From Aureimonas flava (GTDB lineage Bacteria; Pseudomonadota; Alphaproteobacteria; Rhizobiales; Rhizobiaceae): a DNA stretch of 64,000 bases. The notes under the pieces are model-generated. The model saw only the letters and a list, made by a program, of their open reading frames with translations. It ran no database searches and was not told the DNA's origin. The DNA lies in the NCBI RefSeq assembly GCF_003583935.1, contig NZ_QYRN01000001.1, positions 496,001 to 560,000 of the forward strand, given 5' to 3'. Shown here piece by piece: positions 19,901 through 28,409 of the stretch (position 1 is the first letter of the stretch; each line of letters begins with the position of its first letter). Position numbers and translations under genes: made by a program.

Positions 19901-20700
19901 GCGGAATTCCCCGCGCGGGTGGTGGCGTGGCCCATCGGCGAGCCACCGAAATAGGCCTCCACCACCGCCGCGTCGGCCTGGATCTCGGCGAGCGAGCCGG
20001 TGCGCATCACCTCGCCGGCGGCCATCACCACGACCGGGTCGCAGAGGCGGCCGATCAGATCCATGTCGTGCTCGATCACGAAGAACGTGTAGCCGCGTTC
20101 GGCGTTGAGCCGCTCGATGTTGGCGGCGATGTCGTTGAGCAGCGTGCGGTTCACGCCCGCCGCGATCTCGTCCAGGAGCACGATCTTGGCATCCACCATC
20201 ATCGTCCGACCGAGCTCGACCAGCTTCTTCTGGCCGCCCGAGAGGTTGCCCGCGGGCTCGCGGGCGACGTGGCCGATCTTCAGGAAGTCGATCACGTCCT
20301 CGGCGCGCTCGCGCACCTTCGCCTCGAACTCGCGCACCTTGCGGCCCCGGAACCACGCGTCCACGAGGTTTTCGCCCGGCTGCCCGCCCGGCACCATCAT
20401 CAGGTTCTCGAGAACGCTGAGCCGCGAGAACTCGTGCGCGATCTGGAACGTGCGCAGAAGGCCGCGCCCGAACAGCTCGTGCGGTCGCAGGCCCTGGATC
20501 TCGCGCCCCTCGAAGAGGATCGTGCCCGAGGACGGCGGGAGGTTTCCCGCCACCATGTTGAAGAGGGTCGACTTGCCCGCGCCGTTCGGGCCGATCAGCC
20601 CGGTGATGCTCCCGGCCTCGACGGACAGGGAGCAGCGGTCCACGGCGGTGAAACCGCCGAACCGACGCGATACGTCGCGGATCTCCAGGATCGGCGCCAT
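19897..20700 (-). CDS. livG: Branched-chain amino acid-type ABC transporter ATP-binding protein LivG
   Basis: LivG is the second ATPase of the importer and the first gene of livGFHM. The 267-residue product shows Walker A (GPNGAGKST), the Q-loop region TFQIAHEFSRLSVLENL, the signature LSGGQKKL and Walker B IVLLDE. The residue after DE is Ile, where many ATPases have Pro. The ATG at 20700 (MAPILEIRD) is the conserved start; an upstream in-frame start would add 33 residues with no family match. The 198-base gap to the divergent flavin reductase gene should hold the operon promoter. Confidence 0.95.
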   Translation of the reverse strand: MAPILEIRDVSRRFGGFTAVDRCSLSVEAGSITGLIGPNGAGKSTLFNMVAGNLPPSSGTILFEGREIQGLRPHELFGRGLLRTFQIAHEFSRLSVLENLMMVPGGQPGENLVDAWFRGRKVREFEAKVRERAEDVIDFLKIGHVAREPAGNLSGGQKKLVELGRTMMVDAKIVLLDEIAAGVNRTLLNDIAANIERLNAERGYTFFVIEHDMDLIGRLCDPVVVMAAGEVMRTGSLAEIQADAAVVEAYFGGSPMGHATTRAGNSA

Positions 20701-20898
20701 GGCGAAGTCCCATCGTGTGAAAGCGGGCGGCGAAGCGGCCTCGTCCGCCGGGCGGCAAGGAAGCGGGCTCGTCCTGACGCCTGCGGTGCGCGATGTCAAA
20801 CCTGTTGACCTTTACGTCGCTCACGATCTTGAAAAGTTTCTCGGCGCATGCTGCGCCCGGCGCCGCCGCGCCCCATCTTGGAAACGCGTCCCAAACCG

Positions 20899-21438
20899 AT
20901 GCGTCAGCCCGAAGGACCGACCGTGCTTTTGACCCGTGCCGAGATCGACAGAGCTGCCTTCCGCGAAGCGATGAGCCATTTCGCCGCCGCCGTCAGCCTG
21001 GTCACCACGGACGGCGCGGCCGGGCGCCGGGGCGTCACGGTCACCTCGGTCTGCTCCGTCTCGGACGAGCCGGCGACGCTGCTGGTCTGCCTCAACCGGT
21101 CGAGCGGAGCCAACGCGCGCTTCGACCAGAACGGCGTCTTCGCGGTCAACGTGCTGGCCGACCGGAGCGAGGCGGTGGCGCGCGCCTTCGCCGGCGAGGG
21201 CAAACTCGACCTCGAGCAGCGTTTCGCCGCCGGGCGCTGGACCACGCTGGAGACGGGCGCGCCGATCCTGGAGGACGCGATCGTCGCCTTCGACTGCCGC
21301 ATCCTGGAAAGCCGGACGGTCGCCACGCACCGGGTCACGATCGGGCAGGTCGTCGGCCTTTCGGTCCCGCGCGCCGGCCAAAGCCTCGTCTACCGCGCGC
21401 GCCGCTACCACGCGTTGCAGCACCACGAGCCCGAATGA
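20899..21438 (+). CDS. Flavin reductase-like FMN-binding protein
   Basis: The 179-residue protein matches the flavin reductase domain (HpaC/RutF-type), which reduces FMN with NAD(P)H for a partner monooxygenase. Visible signatures are FREAMSHFAAAVSLVTTDG and GVTVTSVCSVSDEPATLLVCLNRSS, then FAVNVLADRSEAVARAFAG. The ATG at 20899 is chosen over one 17 codons earlier because the extra residues have no family match. No partner monooxygenase is nearby. The next gene, on the same strand, belongs to a different process. Confidence 0.88.
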   Translation: MRQPEGPTVLLTRAEIDRAAFREAMSHFAAAVSLVTTDGAAGRRGVTVTSVCSVSDEPATLLVCLNRSSGANARFDQNGVFAVNVLADRSEAVARAFAGEGKLDLEQRFAAGRWTTLETGAPILEDAIVAFDCRILESRTVATHRVTIGQVVGLSVPRAGQSLVYRARRYHALQHHEPE

Positions 21439-21501
21439 CGCGGTTGTGACGCGGCGCGGTTGGCCTATCTTCCTGGCGACCCCGCATTCGGACCGGAACC
21501 G

Positions 21502-22413
21502 GTGACCACACTTCCCGACAGCATCGATCAGACCCGGACGCTTCTTCTCGACGGCGGCTATGTCGCCGATCGCTCGCTGGCGACGGTGCTCTTCCTCGCG
21601 TTGCGCATGGGACGGCCGATCTTCCTCGAAGGCGAGGCGGGGGTCGGCAAGACGGAGGTGGCCAAGGTCCTGGCCGAACGCCTCGGCCGCGACCTGATCC
21701 GGCTCCAGTGCTACGAGGGGCTCGACGTCTCCACCGCGCTCTACGAGTGGAACCACGCCGCGCAGATGATCGAGATCCGGCTGCGCGAGGCGAGCGGCGA
21801 CACGGCGCGCGACGCCATGCGCTCCGACATCTTCTCCGAACGGTTCCTGATCCGCCGTCCCGTACTCCAGGCGCTGGCGGGCGAGCGCGGGCGGGCGCCG
21901 GTTCTGCTGATCGACGAACTCGACCGAGCCGACGAGGCTTTCGAGGCGTTTCTCCTGGAAGTGCTTTCCGATTTCCAGGTGACGATCCCCGAACTCGGCA
22001 CCATTCGGGCCGCCGAGCCTCCGATCGTCGTGGTCACCACCAACCGGACGCGGGAGATCCACGACGCGCTGAAGCGGCGCTGCCTCTACCATTGGCTCGA
22101 TTATCCGAGCGCCGAGCGCGAGCTGGAGATCGTGCGTCGCAAGGTGCCGACCGCCCATGCCGACCTGTCGGCCGAGCTCGTCGCCTTCGTGCAGCGCCTT
22201 CGCTCGGCCGATCTGTTCAAGGCGCCGGGCGTCGCCGAGACGCTGGACTGGGCCACGGCGCTCACCGAGCTCGACACGGTCGCGCTCGACCCGGAGGTGG
22301 TCACCGACACGCTCGGCGTTCTGTTGAAGTATCAGGACGACATCGCGCGGATCGGCGGCACGGAGGCCGACGAGATGCTGCGGGCGATCCGGCGCGAGCG
22401 CGCGCCCGCATGA
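21502..22413 (+). CDS. MoxR/CoxD-type AAA+ ATPase
   Basis: This is a AAA+ chaperone-like ATPase of the MoxR family, closest in pattern to CoxD, which helps build the active site of molybdenum hydroxylases such as CO dehydrogenase. Walker A is GEAGVGKTE and Walker B VLLIDELDRAD. The CoxD-type LQCYEGLDVSTALYEWN region lies between them. The GTG at 21502 (TLPDSIDQ) gives the family start; a TTG 14 codons upstream is also open. The stop overlaps the next ATG (ATGA), coupling it to the VWA protein. Confidence 0.88.
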   Translation: MTTLPDSIDQTRTLLLDGGYVADRSLATVLFLALRMGRPIFLEGEAGVGKTEVAKVLAERLGRDLIRLQCYEGLDVSTALYEWNHAAQMIEIRLREASGDTARDAMRSDIFSERFLIRRPVLQALAGERGRAPVLLIDELDRADEAFEAFLLEVLSDFQVTIPELGTIRAAEPPIVVVTTNRTREIHDALKRRCLYHWLDYPSAERELEIVRRKVPTAHADLSAELVAFVQRLRSADLFKAPGVAETLDWATALTELDTVALDPEVVTDTLGVLLKYQDDIARIGGTEADEMLRAIRRERAPA

Positions 22414-23618
22414 GGGCCGCCGGCCATCTCGCCGACAACGTCGCCCATTTCGCCAGGGCGCTGCGCCGCGCCGGCATGCGGGTCGGGCCGGCGGACACGC
22501 TCGTGGCGATCGAGGCGATCCGGGCGGGCGGGATCGGCTCGCGCGAGGACTTCTTCTGGACGCTGCACGCCGTGTTCGTGTCCCGCCGCGAGGACGCGCC
22601 GGTGTTCGCGGAGGCGTTCCGGCTGTTCTGGCGCTCGCGCGAGCTCGTGGAGCGCATGCTCGCGCTCTTTTCGTCGCAGACGCCCGCCAAGTCGCCGCCG
22701 CCCGAGCCCAAGGCCGGCGCCCGGCGCGTCTCGGACGCACTGGAGCATGGCGGCGGGCGCCGTCCGGACGAGCGCCCGACGCTGGAGATCGACGCGCGAC
22801 TGACCGTCTCGGCCGACGAGGTGTTCCGCCGCAAGGACTTCGCGCAGATGAGCGCGTCCGAGCTGCGCGAGGCGCGCGCGGCCGTGGCGCGCATGGCGAT
22901 GCCGGACGACCGCGTCGCCGCCCGGCGGTTCCGCGCCCGCGATCGCGGGCCCCGCTTCGACGCGCGCCGCACGCTGCGCCTCTCGTTGCGCACCGGGGGC
23001 GACCTGATGCTGCCGCGCTTCCGCGAGGCGCGCACCGTTCACCCACCCTTGGTCGTGATCGCCGACATCTCCGGCTCAATGAGCCAGTACAGCCGGCTGA
23101 TGCTGCACTTCATGCATGCGATGTCCGCGCGCCGCCGGGTGCGGGCTTTTCTGTTCGGCACACGGCTGACGCCGGTGACCCGGCAGCTCGCGCGGCGCGA
23201 CCCCGACGAAGCCGTGGCGGCCTGCGGCGCGCTGGTGCAGGACTGGGCCGGCGGCACGCGCATCGGTGCGGCGCTGGAGGAGTTCAATCGCCGATGGTCG
23301 CGGCGGGTCCTGTCCGGCGGCCCCGTGGTTCTCCTGGTCACCGACGGGCTGGAGCGCGACGACATGGAGCGCCTGTCGCGCGAGGCGGACCGTCTCCACC
23401 GCTCCTGCCGGCGCCTGATCTGGCTGAACCCCCTCCTGCGATACGACGGCTTCTCGCCCCGCGCGCGGGGCGTGCGCGCGCTGCTGCCGCATGTGGACGA
23501 GTTCCGCTCGGCGCATTCGCTGGACACGCTGTCCGAGCTCTGTGCTGCGCTTTCTGGCGAGCGGAGCAGCCGGACGACGGATCCGCGCGCCTGGCTGCGT
23601 GCCGGCGAGGCGGCATGA
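22410..23618 (+). CDS. VWA domain protein, CoxE type
   Basis: The 402-residue protein carries a von Willebrand A domain in its C-terminal half. The metal-ion-dependent adhesion site is DISGSMS, with later Thr and Asp positions (WAGGTRIGAAL, LLVTDGLERDD). The N-terminal half is charged and helical and contains the family's RPTLEIDARLTVSADEVFRRKDF linker. CoxE proteins work with the CoxD ATPase in maturing molybdenum hydroxylases. It starts by a 4-base overlap with the AAA gene and ends 11 bases before the first XdhC gene, so these genes form one operon. Confidence 0.88.
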   Translation: MRAAGHLADNVAHFARALRRAGMRVGPADTLVAIEAIRAGGIGSREDFFWTLHAVFVSRREDAPVFAEAFRLFWRSRELVERMLALFSSQTPAKSPPPEPKAGARRVSDALEHGGGRRPDERPTLEIDARLTVSADEVFRRKDFAQMSASELREARAAVARMAMPDDRVAARRFRARDRGPRFDARRTLRLSLRTGGDLMLPRFREARTVHPPLVVIADISGSMSQYSRLMLHFMHAMSARRRVRAFLFGTRLTPVTRQLARRDPDEAVAACGALVQDWAGGTRIGAALEEFNRRWSRRVLSGGPVVLLVTDGLERDDMERLSREADRLHRSCRRLIWLNPLLRYDGFSPRARGVRALLPHVDEFRSAHSLDTLSELCAALSGERSSRTTDPRAWLRAGEAA

Positions 23619-23628
23619 GGACGAGGCG

Positions 23629-23948
<320 letters not shown>

Positions 23949-23949
<1 letters not shown>

Positions 23950-24653
23950 TGCGGAGCGAACTCCTTCGCGCGCTGAACGCCGAACGAGCCGCCCGCCGCG
24001 GATGCCTGGTCGTGACCGACCTCGCGAGCGGCGTCCAGCGGCTGGTGCTGGAATCGGACGCGGAGGCCGAGGACGAAGCGGTGGCGCGCGCGCTTCGCTC
24101 CGGGCGCTCTGGGCTCCTGGCCGACACGCAGCGCTTCCTCAACGTCTACCTGCCGCCGCCGCGCATCCTGGTGATCGGCGCGGTTCATATAAGCCAGGCG
24201 CTCGCGCCGATGGCACGGCTGGCGGGCTTCGATATCGCGATCGTCGATCCGCGCACGGCCTTCGCCACGCCCGACCGCTTTCCCGGCGTCGACCTATTGG
24301 CGGAATGGCCCGAAGACGTCCTACGCGAGCGGCCGCTCGACGCCTACACCGCGCTGGTCGCGGTGACGCACGATCCCAAGATCGACGATCATCCGCTGAT
24401 CGAAGCCTTGCAGACGGGCTGCTTCTACATCGGCGCCCTGGGCAGCCGGAAGACGCATGCGCGACGCGTCGAACGGCTGTTGGCCGCCGGTCTGCCGCAG
24501 CATCGTATCGACCGCATCGAGGCGCCCATCGGGGTCGATATCGGCGCGGCGACCCCGGCCGAGATCGCGGTCGCGATCCTGGCATCCGTGGTCGCCGCGT
24601 TCCGCGGACGCAAGATGCACGCCGAACGACGCGGAGAGGCGCCGGCCGTATGA
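23949..24653 (+). CDS. XdhC-family protein, C-terminal Rossmann domain
   Basis: The 234-residue protein is the XdhC C-terminal module. It has a Rossmann nucleotide-binding stretch (RILVIGAVHISQALAPMARLAGFDIAIVDPR), the family's VAVTHDPKIDDHPLIEALQTGCFYIGALGSRKTH, and the closing region IGVDIGAATPAEIAVAILASVVAAF. The ATG at 23949 overlaps the previous stop. Together with the 106-residue partner it would make a full XdhC. The MocA-like gene begins by a 4-base overlap at its end. Confidence 0.9.
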
Positions 24654-26263
24654 GATTCGGCGCCGTTCCGACGGGGGAAGCCGAGGGTGCCCTGCTGGCG
24701 CACGCCACCTTGGCCGGCGGGCGGCGGCTCCCGAAAGGCCACCGGCTGACGCTTGAGGACATCGATGCACTCAGGGCCGGTGGGACGCAAACGCTGGTGG
24801 TGGCGCGTCTCGAGGATGGGGACGTGCCGGAAGACGAGGCGGCCGGGCGGATCGCCGCCGCCCTGGTCTCGGATGGCGTCGAGCTGGCGTCGCCGGGCAC
24901 GGGCCGGGCCAATCTTCATGCGGGACGCTCGGGCCTCGTTCTGCCGGATCGCGCGCTGGTGGACGCGGTGAACCGCATCCACCCCGGCATCACCCTGGCC
25001 ACTCTCGGCGAGTTCGCACCCGCCGGCCGGGGCCGGATGGTCGCGACGGTGAAGATCATCCCGCTCGCCGTACCGGGCGAGGCGGTGGATCGGGCCGTTC
25101 GGATCCTCCGTTCCGGCCGGGCGCTGGCGCTGGCGCCGTTCCGAGCGCGCGGCATCGGGCTCGTGCAGACGCGACTGCCGGCGGTGAAGCCGGCGACCCT
25201 CGACAAGACGCGCCGCGTGTTGGAGCGACGGCTGGGCTCGTCCGGCTCGCCTATCCTGCGCGAAGCACGATGCCCGCACGACGAGGAAGCCCTGGCCGAG
25301 CGGCTGGCTGCGGCCGAGCCGGGCGAGGAGCTGACGATCGTCTTCGGAGCCTCGGCGGTGATCGACGAGGCGGACGTGGTTCCGGCGGCGATCCGCCGCG
25401 CGGGCGGCGAGGTCGTCCATCTCGGGATGCCGGTGGACCCGGGCAATCTTCTGCTGCTCGGGCGCATCGGCCCGCGCGTGATCCTCGGCGCACCGGGCTG
25501 CGCGCGCAGCCCGGTGGAAAACGGTTTCGATTGGATTCTCAATCGTATCCTCGCCGATCTCGAAGTCGCGCGCGAAGACATCGTCGGTCTCGGCGTCGGG
25601 GGGCTCCTGATGGAAATCGCATCCCGGCCGCAGTTGCGCGAAGCCGCTCCCCGCGAGCCCGAGGCGCCGGCGCGGATCCACGCACTGGTGCTCGCAGCCG
25701 GGCGCTCCAGCCGCATGGGTGGGCCGAACAAGCTCCTGGCTCGCTTCGACGGACTGCCTCTCGTGCGGCGAACGGTGGACACCGCGCTCGCCAGCCGCGC
25801 GTGCGGTGTGACGGTGGTCACCGGCCATATGGCCGAGGCCGTCGAGGAGGCGCTGGCGGGCGCGGCGATCCGCACCATTCGCAACCCGCGCTACGCGGTA
25901 GGCTTGTCGACCTCCCTGGCAGCGGGCTTTCAGGCCGTGGCCGGTGGGTGCGACGGCATCCTCGTCCTTCTGGCCGACCAGCCGCTCCTGTCCACCGCCG
26001 ACCTCGATCGCATGATCGCCGCCTTCGATCCGGCCGGTGTGGGATCGATCGTGCTGGCGACCGACGGTGGCAAGCGGGGCAATCCGGTGATCCTATCCAC
26101 CCGCTTCGCCTCGGCCGTCGCCGCGCTCGAAGGCGATGTCGGCGCACGCTCGATCGTGCAGGCCCATGCCGACCTGATCCGCGAGGTGGAGATCGGCCGT
26201 GCGGCGTCGCTCGACGTCGACACGCCGGAGCTTCTGCACGCCGCCGGCGGGTCCTTCGACTGA
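24650..26263 (+). CDS. Fused molybdopterin-binding domain and MocA-type molybdenum cofactor cytidylyltransferase
   Basis: The 537-residue protein has two parts. Residues 1 to about 335 form a molybdopterin-binding domain of the MoeA/MogA fold, seen in GGTQTLVVARLEDGDVPEDEAAGRIA and FGASAVIDEADVVPAAIRRAGGEVVHLGMPVDPGNLLLLG. From about residue 344 a MobA/MocA-type nucleotidyltransferase begins, with LAAGRSSRMGGPNKLL and later LADQPLL. This enzyme attaches CMP (or GMP) to molybdopterin; the CMP form is used by xanthine-dehydrogenase-type enzymes, which fits the neighbours. It overlaps the upstream XdhC gene by 4 bases. The fused architecture is known in this family. Confidence 0.88.
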   Translation: MRFGAVPTGEAEGALLAHATLAGGRRLPKGHRLTLEDIDALRAGGTQTLVVARLEDGDVPEDEAAGRIAAALVSDGVELASPGTGRANLHAGRSGLVLPDRALVDAVNRIHPGITLATLGEFAPAGRGRMVATVKIIPLAVPGEAVDRAVRILRSGRALALAPFRARGIGLVQTRLPAVKPATLDKTRRVLERRLGSSGSPILREARCPHDEEALAERLAAAEPGEELTIVFGASAVIDEADVVPAAIRRAGGEVVHLGMPVDPGNLLLLGRIGPRVILGAPGCARSPVENGFDWILNRILADLEVAREDIVGLGVGGLLMEIASRPQLREAAPREPEAPARIHALVLAAGRSSRMGGPNKLLARFDGLPLVRRTVDTALASRACGVTVVTGHMAEAVEEALAGAAIRTIRNPRYAVGLSTSLAAGFQAVAGGCDGILVLLADQPLLSTADLDRMIAAFDPAGVGSIVLATDGGKRGNPVILSTRFASAVAALEGDVGARSIVQAHADLIREVEIGRAASLDVDTPELLHAAGGSFD

Positions 26264-26412
26264 CGATTCGAGCGTGCCCAAATTTCTCGCGATGGATCGC
26301 GTTGGCGAAGTTCGCGCCATCTCGCGGCTTTGTCGTAACCTTTCGTTAACGGTGCGGGCGCAGCCTTTCGATCGGGGCCGCCTCCATCGGCTCGGATGCA
26401 GAAGGAGCCGAC

Positions 26413-26697
26413 ATGCCCATCGCACGTACGCCCGATCCGCAGTTCCTGAAGATGTTGTCCGGCTACGGCCTGACCTTCGCCGAGATCCTCTACCGGATGC
26501 CCGACCATCCGGCGTTCCTCCAGACCTTCTCCTGGCAGTTCGAGGACATCGCGCCGGAATATCCCCGCCTTCGCCGTTTCCTGGACCATTGGAAGCGTGA
26601 CGTGGAGGCGAGCATCCATTCGGTTCGGGTGATGCACCAGGGGCTGATCCAGCCGCGCGAGATCCGGCTGGTGCAGGAGGCGGGCTACCTCAACTGA
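26413..26697 (+). CDS. usg: Usg family protein
   Basis: The 94-residue protein matches the Usg family common in Rhizobiales. It shows LKMLSGYGLTFAEILYRMPDHPAFLQTFSWQFEDIAPEYPRL and, near the end, SVRVMHQGLIQPREIR. Its function is not established, although it has sometimes been named for weak similarity to semialdehyde dehydrogenase neighbours. The ATG follows AAGGAG at about 6 bases. It is convergent with radC, and only 4 bases separate the stops. Confidence 0.85.
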   Translation: MPIARTPDPQFLKMLSGYGLTFAEILYRMPDHPAFLQTFSWQFEDIAPEYPRLRRFLDHWKRDVEASIHSVRVMHQGLIQPREIRLVQEAGYLN

Positions 26698-26701
26698 CCT
26701 T

Positions 26702-27466
26702 TCAGATCAGCTTCTCGTTGCGGAAGCTGAAATGGCCGTCGCGGCCGATGATGACGTGGTCGTGGATCTGGATGCCGAGCGCGTCGGCGACGCCGATCAG
26801 GGTTTGCGTCATCTCGATGTCGGCCCGCGACGGGCGAGGGTCGCCGGACGGATGGTTGTGGACGAGCACCAGCGCGCTGGCGGATAGGGCTAGGGCGCGG
26901 CCCATGACCTCGCGCGGATAGACCGGCGTATGGTTCACGGTGCCGACCTGCTGCACCTCGTCCGCAATCAACGCATTCTTGCGGTCGAGGAACAGGATGC
27001 GGAACTGCTCGCGCGTTTCGTGGGCCATCGCGGCATGACAGTAGTCGAGCACCGCCGACCAGGACGACAGCACCTCCCGCGCGCGGATCGACGAGCGGAA
27101 GGCCCGCTGGTTGACCGCGGTGACGATGCGAAGGTCCATCGCCGTCCCCGCGCCGATGCCGTCGACCTCTTGGAGGAGGGCGGCAGGCGCGTTGAGGACC
27201 TCCGCCAGCGTGCCGAAGCGCGCGAGCAGCGACTTGGCGATCGGCTTGGTGTCCCTTCGCGGGATGAAGCGGAAAAGGAGCAGTTCCAGAAGCTCGTAGT
27301 CGGCCAGCGCGTCGGGGCCGGCTGCCGCGAAGCGTTCGCGCAGACGGTCACGGTGCCCGTCGTGATCCCTCGCGACGGGGTAGGGCTTGACGGTGGGAGG
27401 GTCCTGTCTGCTGCCCTCCCACGGCGTGCCGGACGCATCCTCCAGGCGATTCTCGCCGTCCCGCAC
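26702..27466 (-). CDS. radC: RadC family JAB/MPN-domain protein
   Basis: This 254-residue protein has an N-terminal helix-hairpin-helix region ([19 protein letters not shown]) and a C-terminal JAB metalloprotease-like domain with [14 protein letters not shown], the full metal-binding set. It was named for DNA repair, but that role is not firmly established. The start is a GTG at 27466, 6 bases after the map stop, so the two genes are probably one transcript. An internal start nearer the conserved region cannot be excluded. Confidence 0.93.
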   Translation of the reverse strand: MRDGENRLEDASGTPWEGSRQDPPTVKPYPVARDHDGHRDRLRERFAAAGPDALADYELLELLLFRFIPRRDTKPIAKSLLARFGTLAEVLNAPAALLQEVDGIGAGTAMDLRIVTAVNQRAFRSSIRAREVLSSWSAVLDYCHAAMAHETREQFRILFLDRKNALIADEVQQVGTVNHTPVYPREVMGRALALSASALVLVHNHPSGDPRPSRADIEMTQTLIGVADALGIQIHDHVIIGRDGHFSFRNEKLI

Positions 27467-27472
27467 GGCGCT

Positions 27473-28324
27473 TCAGCCGCTGGTCGCGGCCCATGCCGAG
27501 GCGGGAAAGCCCGGCATGTCCTGCGCGTTGCGGGAGAGCGTGAAGACCTCGCACCCGGTCTCGGTAACGCCGACCGTGTGCTCGTACTGAGCCGACAAGG
27601 AGCGATCGCGGGTGACCGCCGTCCAGCCGTCGGCCAGGACCTTCACGTGCGGGCGCCCGAGGTTGATCATCGGCTCGATGGTGAAGATCATGCCGGGGCG
27701 CATCTCCACGCCGTCGCCGCGACGGCCGTAATGGAGGATGTTCGGCGCGTCGTGGAAGAGGCGGCCGATGCCGTGGCCGCAGAAGTCCCGCACCACGGAG
27801 CAGCGCTCGCCCTCGGCATAGGCCTGGATGGCCGCGCCGATGTCGCCGATATGGCCCCCCGGCTTGACGGCTTCGATTCCGATCAGCAGCGAGCGGTAGG
27901 TGATCTCGCACAGACGCTCGGCCGCGCGCTTGATCTGACCGACGGGGTACATCCGTGACGTATCGCCGTAGTAGCCGTCGAGGATCAGCGTCACGTCGAT
28001 GTTGACGATGTCGCCGTCGCGCAGCGGCTTGTCGTTGGGGATGCCGTGGCAAACCACGTGGTTGATCGAGGTGCAGACGTTCTTGGTATAGCCGCGATAG
28101 TTGAGCTGGGCGGGCAAGGCGCCGTTGTCGCGGGTGAACTCGAAGACGAAGCGGTCGATCTCGTTGGTGGTCACCCCCGGCTTCACGATGGCCGCCAGTT
28201 CGTCCAGCACCGTCGCCGACAGGCGGCTCACGCGACGCATGCCCTCGAACGCCTCGGCATCGTAGAGACGGATGGAGCCGGTGTTGCGGAGAGGGATGGC
28301 TTCGGCTTCGAGATAGACTGTCAT
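27473..28324 (-). CDS. map: Methionine aminopeptidase, type I
   Basis: Map removes the initiator methionine from new proteins. The 283-residue product carries the five metal ligands in the expected order: Asp in NIDVTLILDGYYGDTS (two positions), His in CGHGIG, Glu in FTIEPM and Glu near YEHTVGVTETG. The NHVVCHGIP substrate-pocket histidine is also present. The ATG at 28324 (MTVYLEAEA) is preferred to an upstream frame with 25 unmatched residues. radC follows closely. Confidence 0.96.
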   Translation of the reverse strand: MTVYLEAEAIPLRNTGSIRLYDAEAFEGMRRVSRLSATVLDELAAIVKPGVTTNEIDRFVFEFTRDNGALPAQLNYRGYTKNVCTSINHVVCHGIPNDKPLRDGDIVNIDVTLILDGYYGDTSRMYPVGQIKRAAERLCEITYRSLLIGIEAVKPGGHIGDIGAAIQAYAEGERCSVVRDFCGHGIGRLFHDAPNILHYGRRGDGVEMRPGMIFTIEPMINLGRPHVKVLADGWTAVTRDRSLSAQYEHTVGVTETGCEVFTLSRNAQDMPGFPASAWAATSG

Positions 28325-28409
28325 GGTTGCAGCGGCACGGGCCCGGAACGGGAAAGGGAGATTCAATCGTGATGTCGCACCGAACGCGCGACGCTTCAAC
28401 CCCGCCGCG

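Noticed and set aside
20794-20810. Perfect TTGACA on the minus strand and TTGACC on the plus strand between livG and the flavin reductase gene, as promoters
   Set aside because: Neither has a recognisable -10 element at 16-18 bases. They form a 5-base inverted repeat that could be chance.
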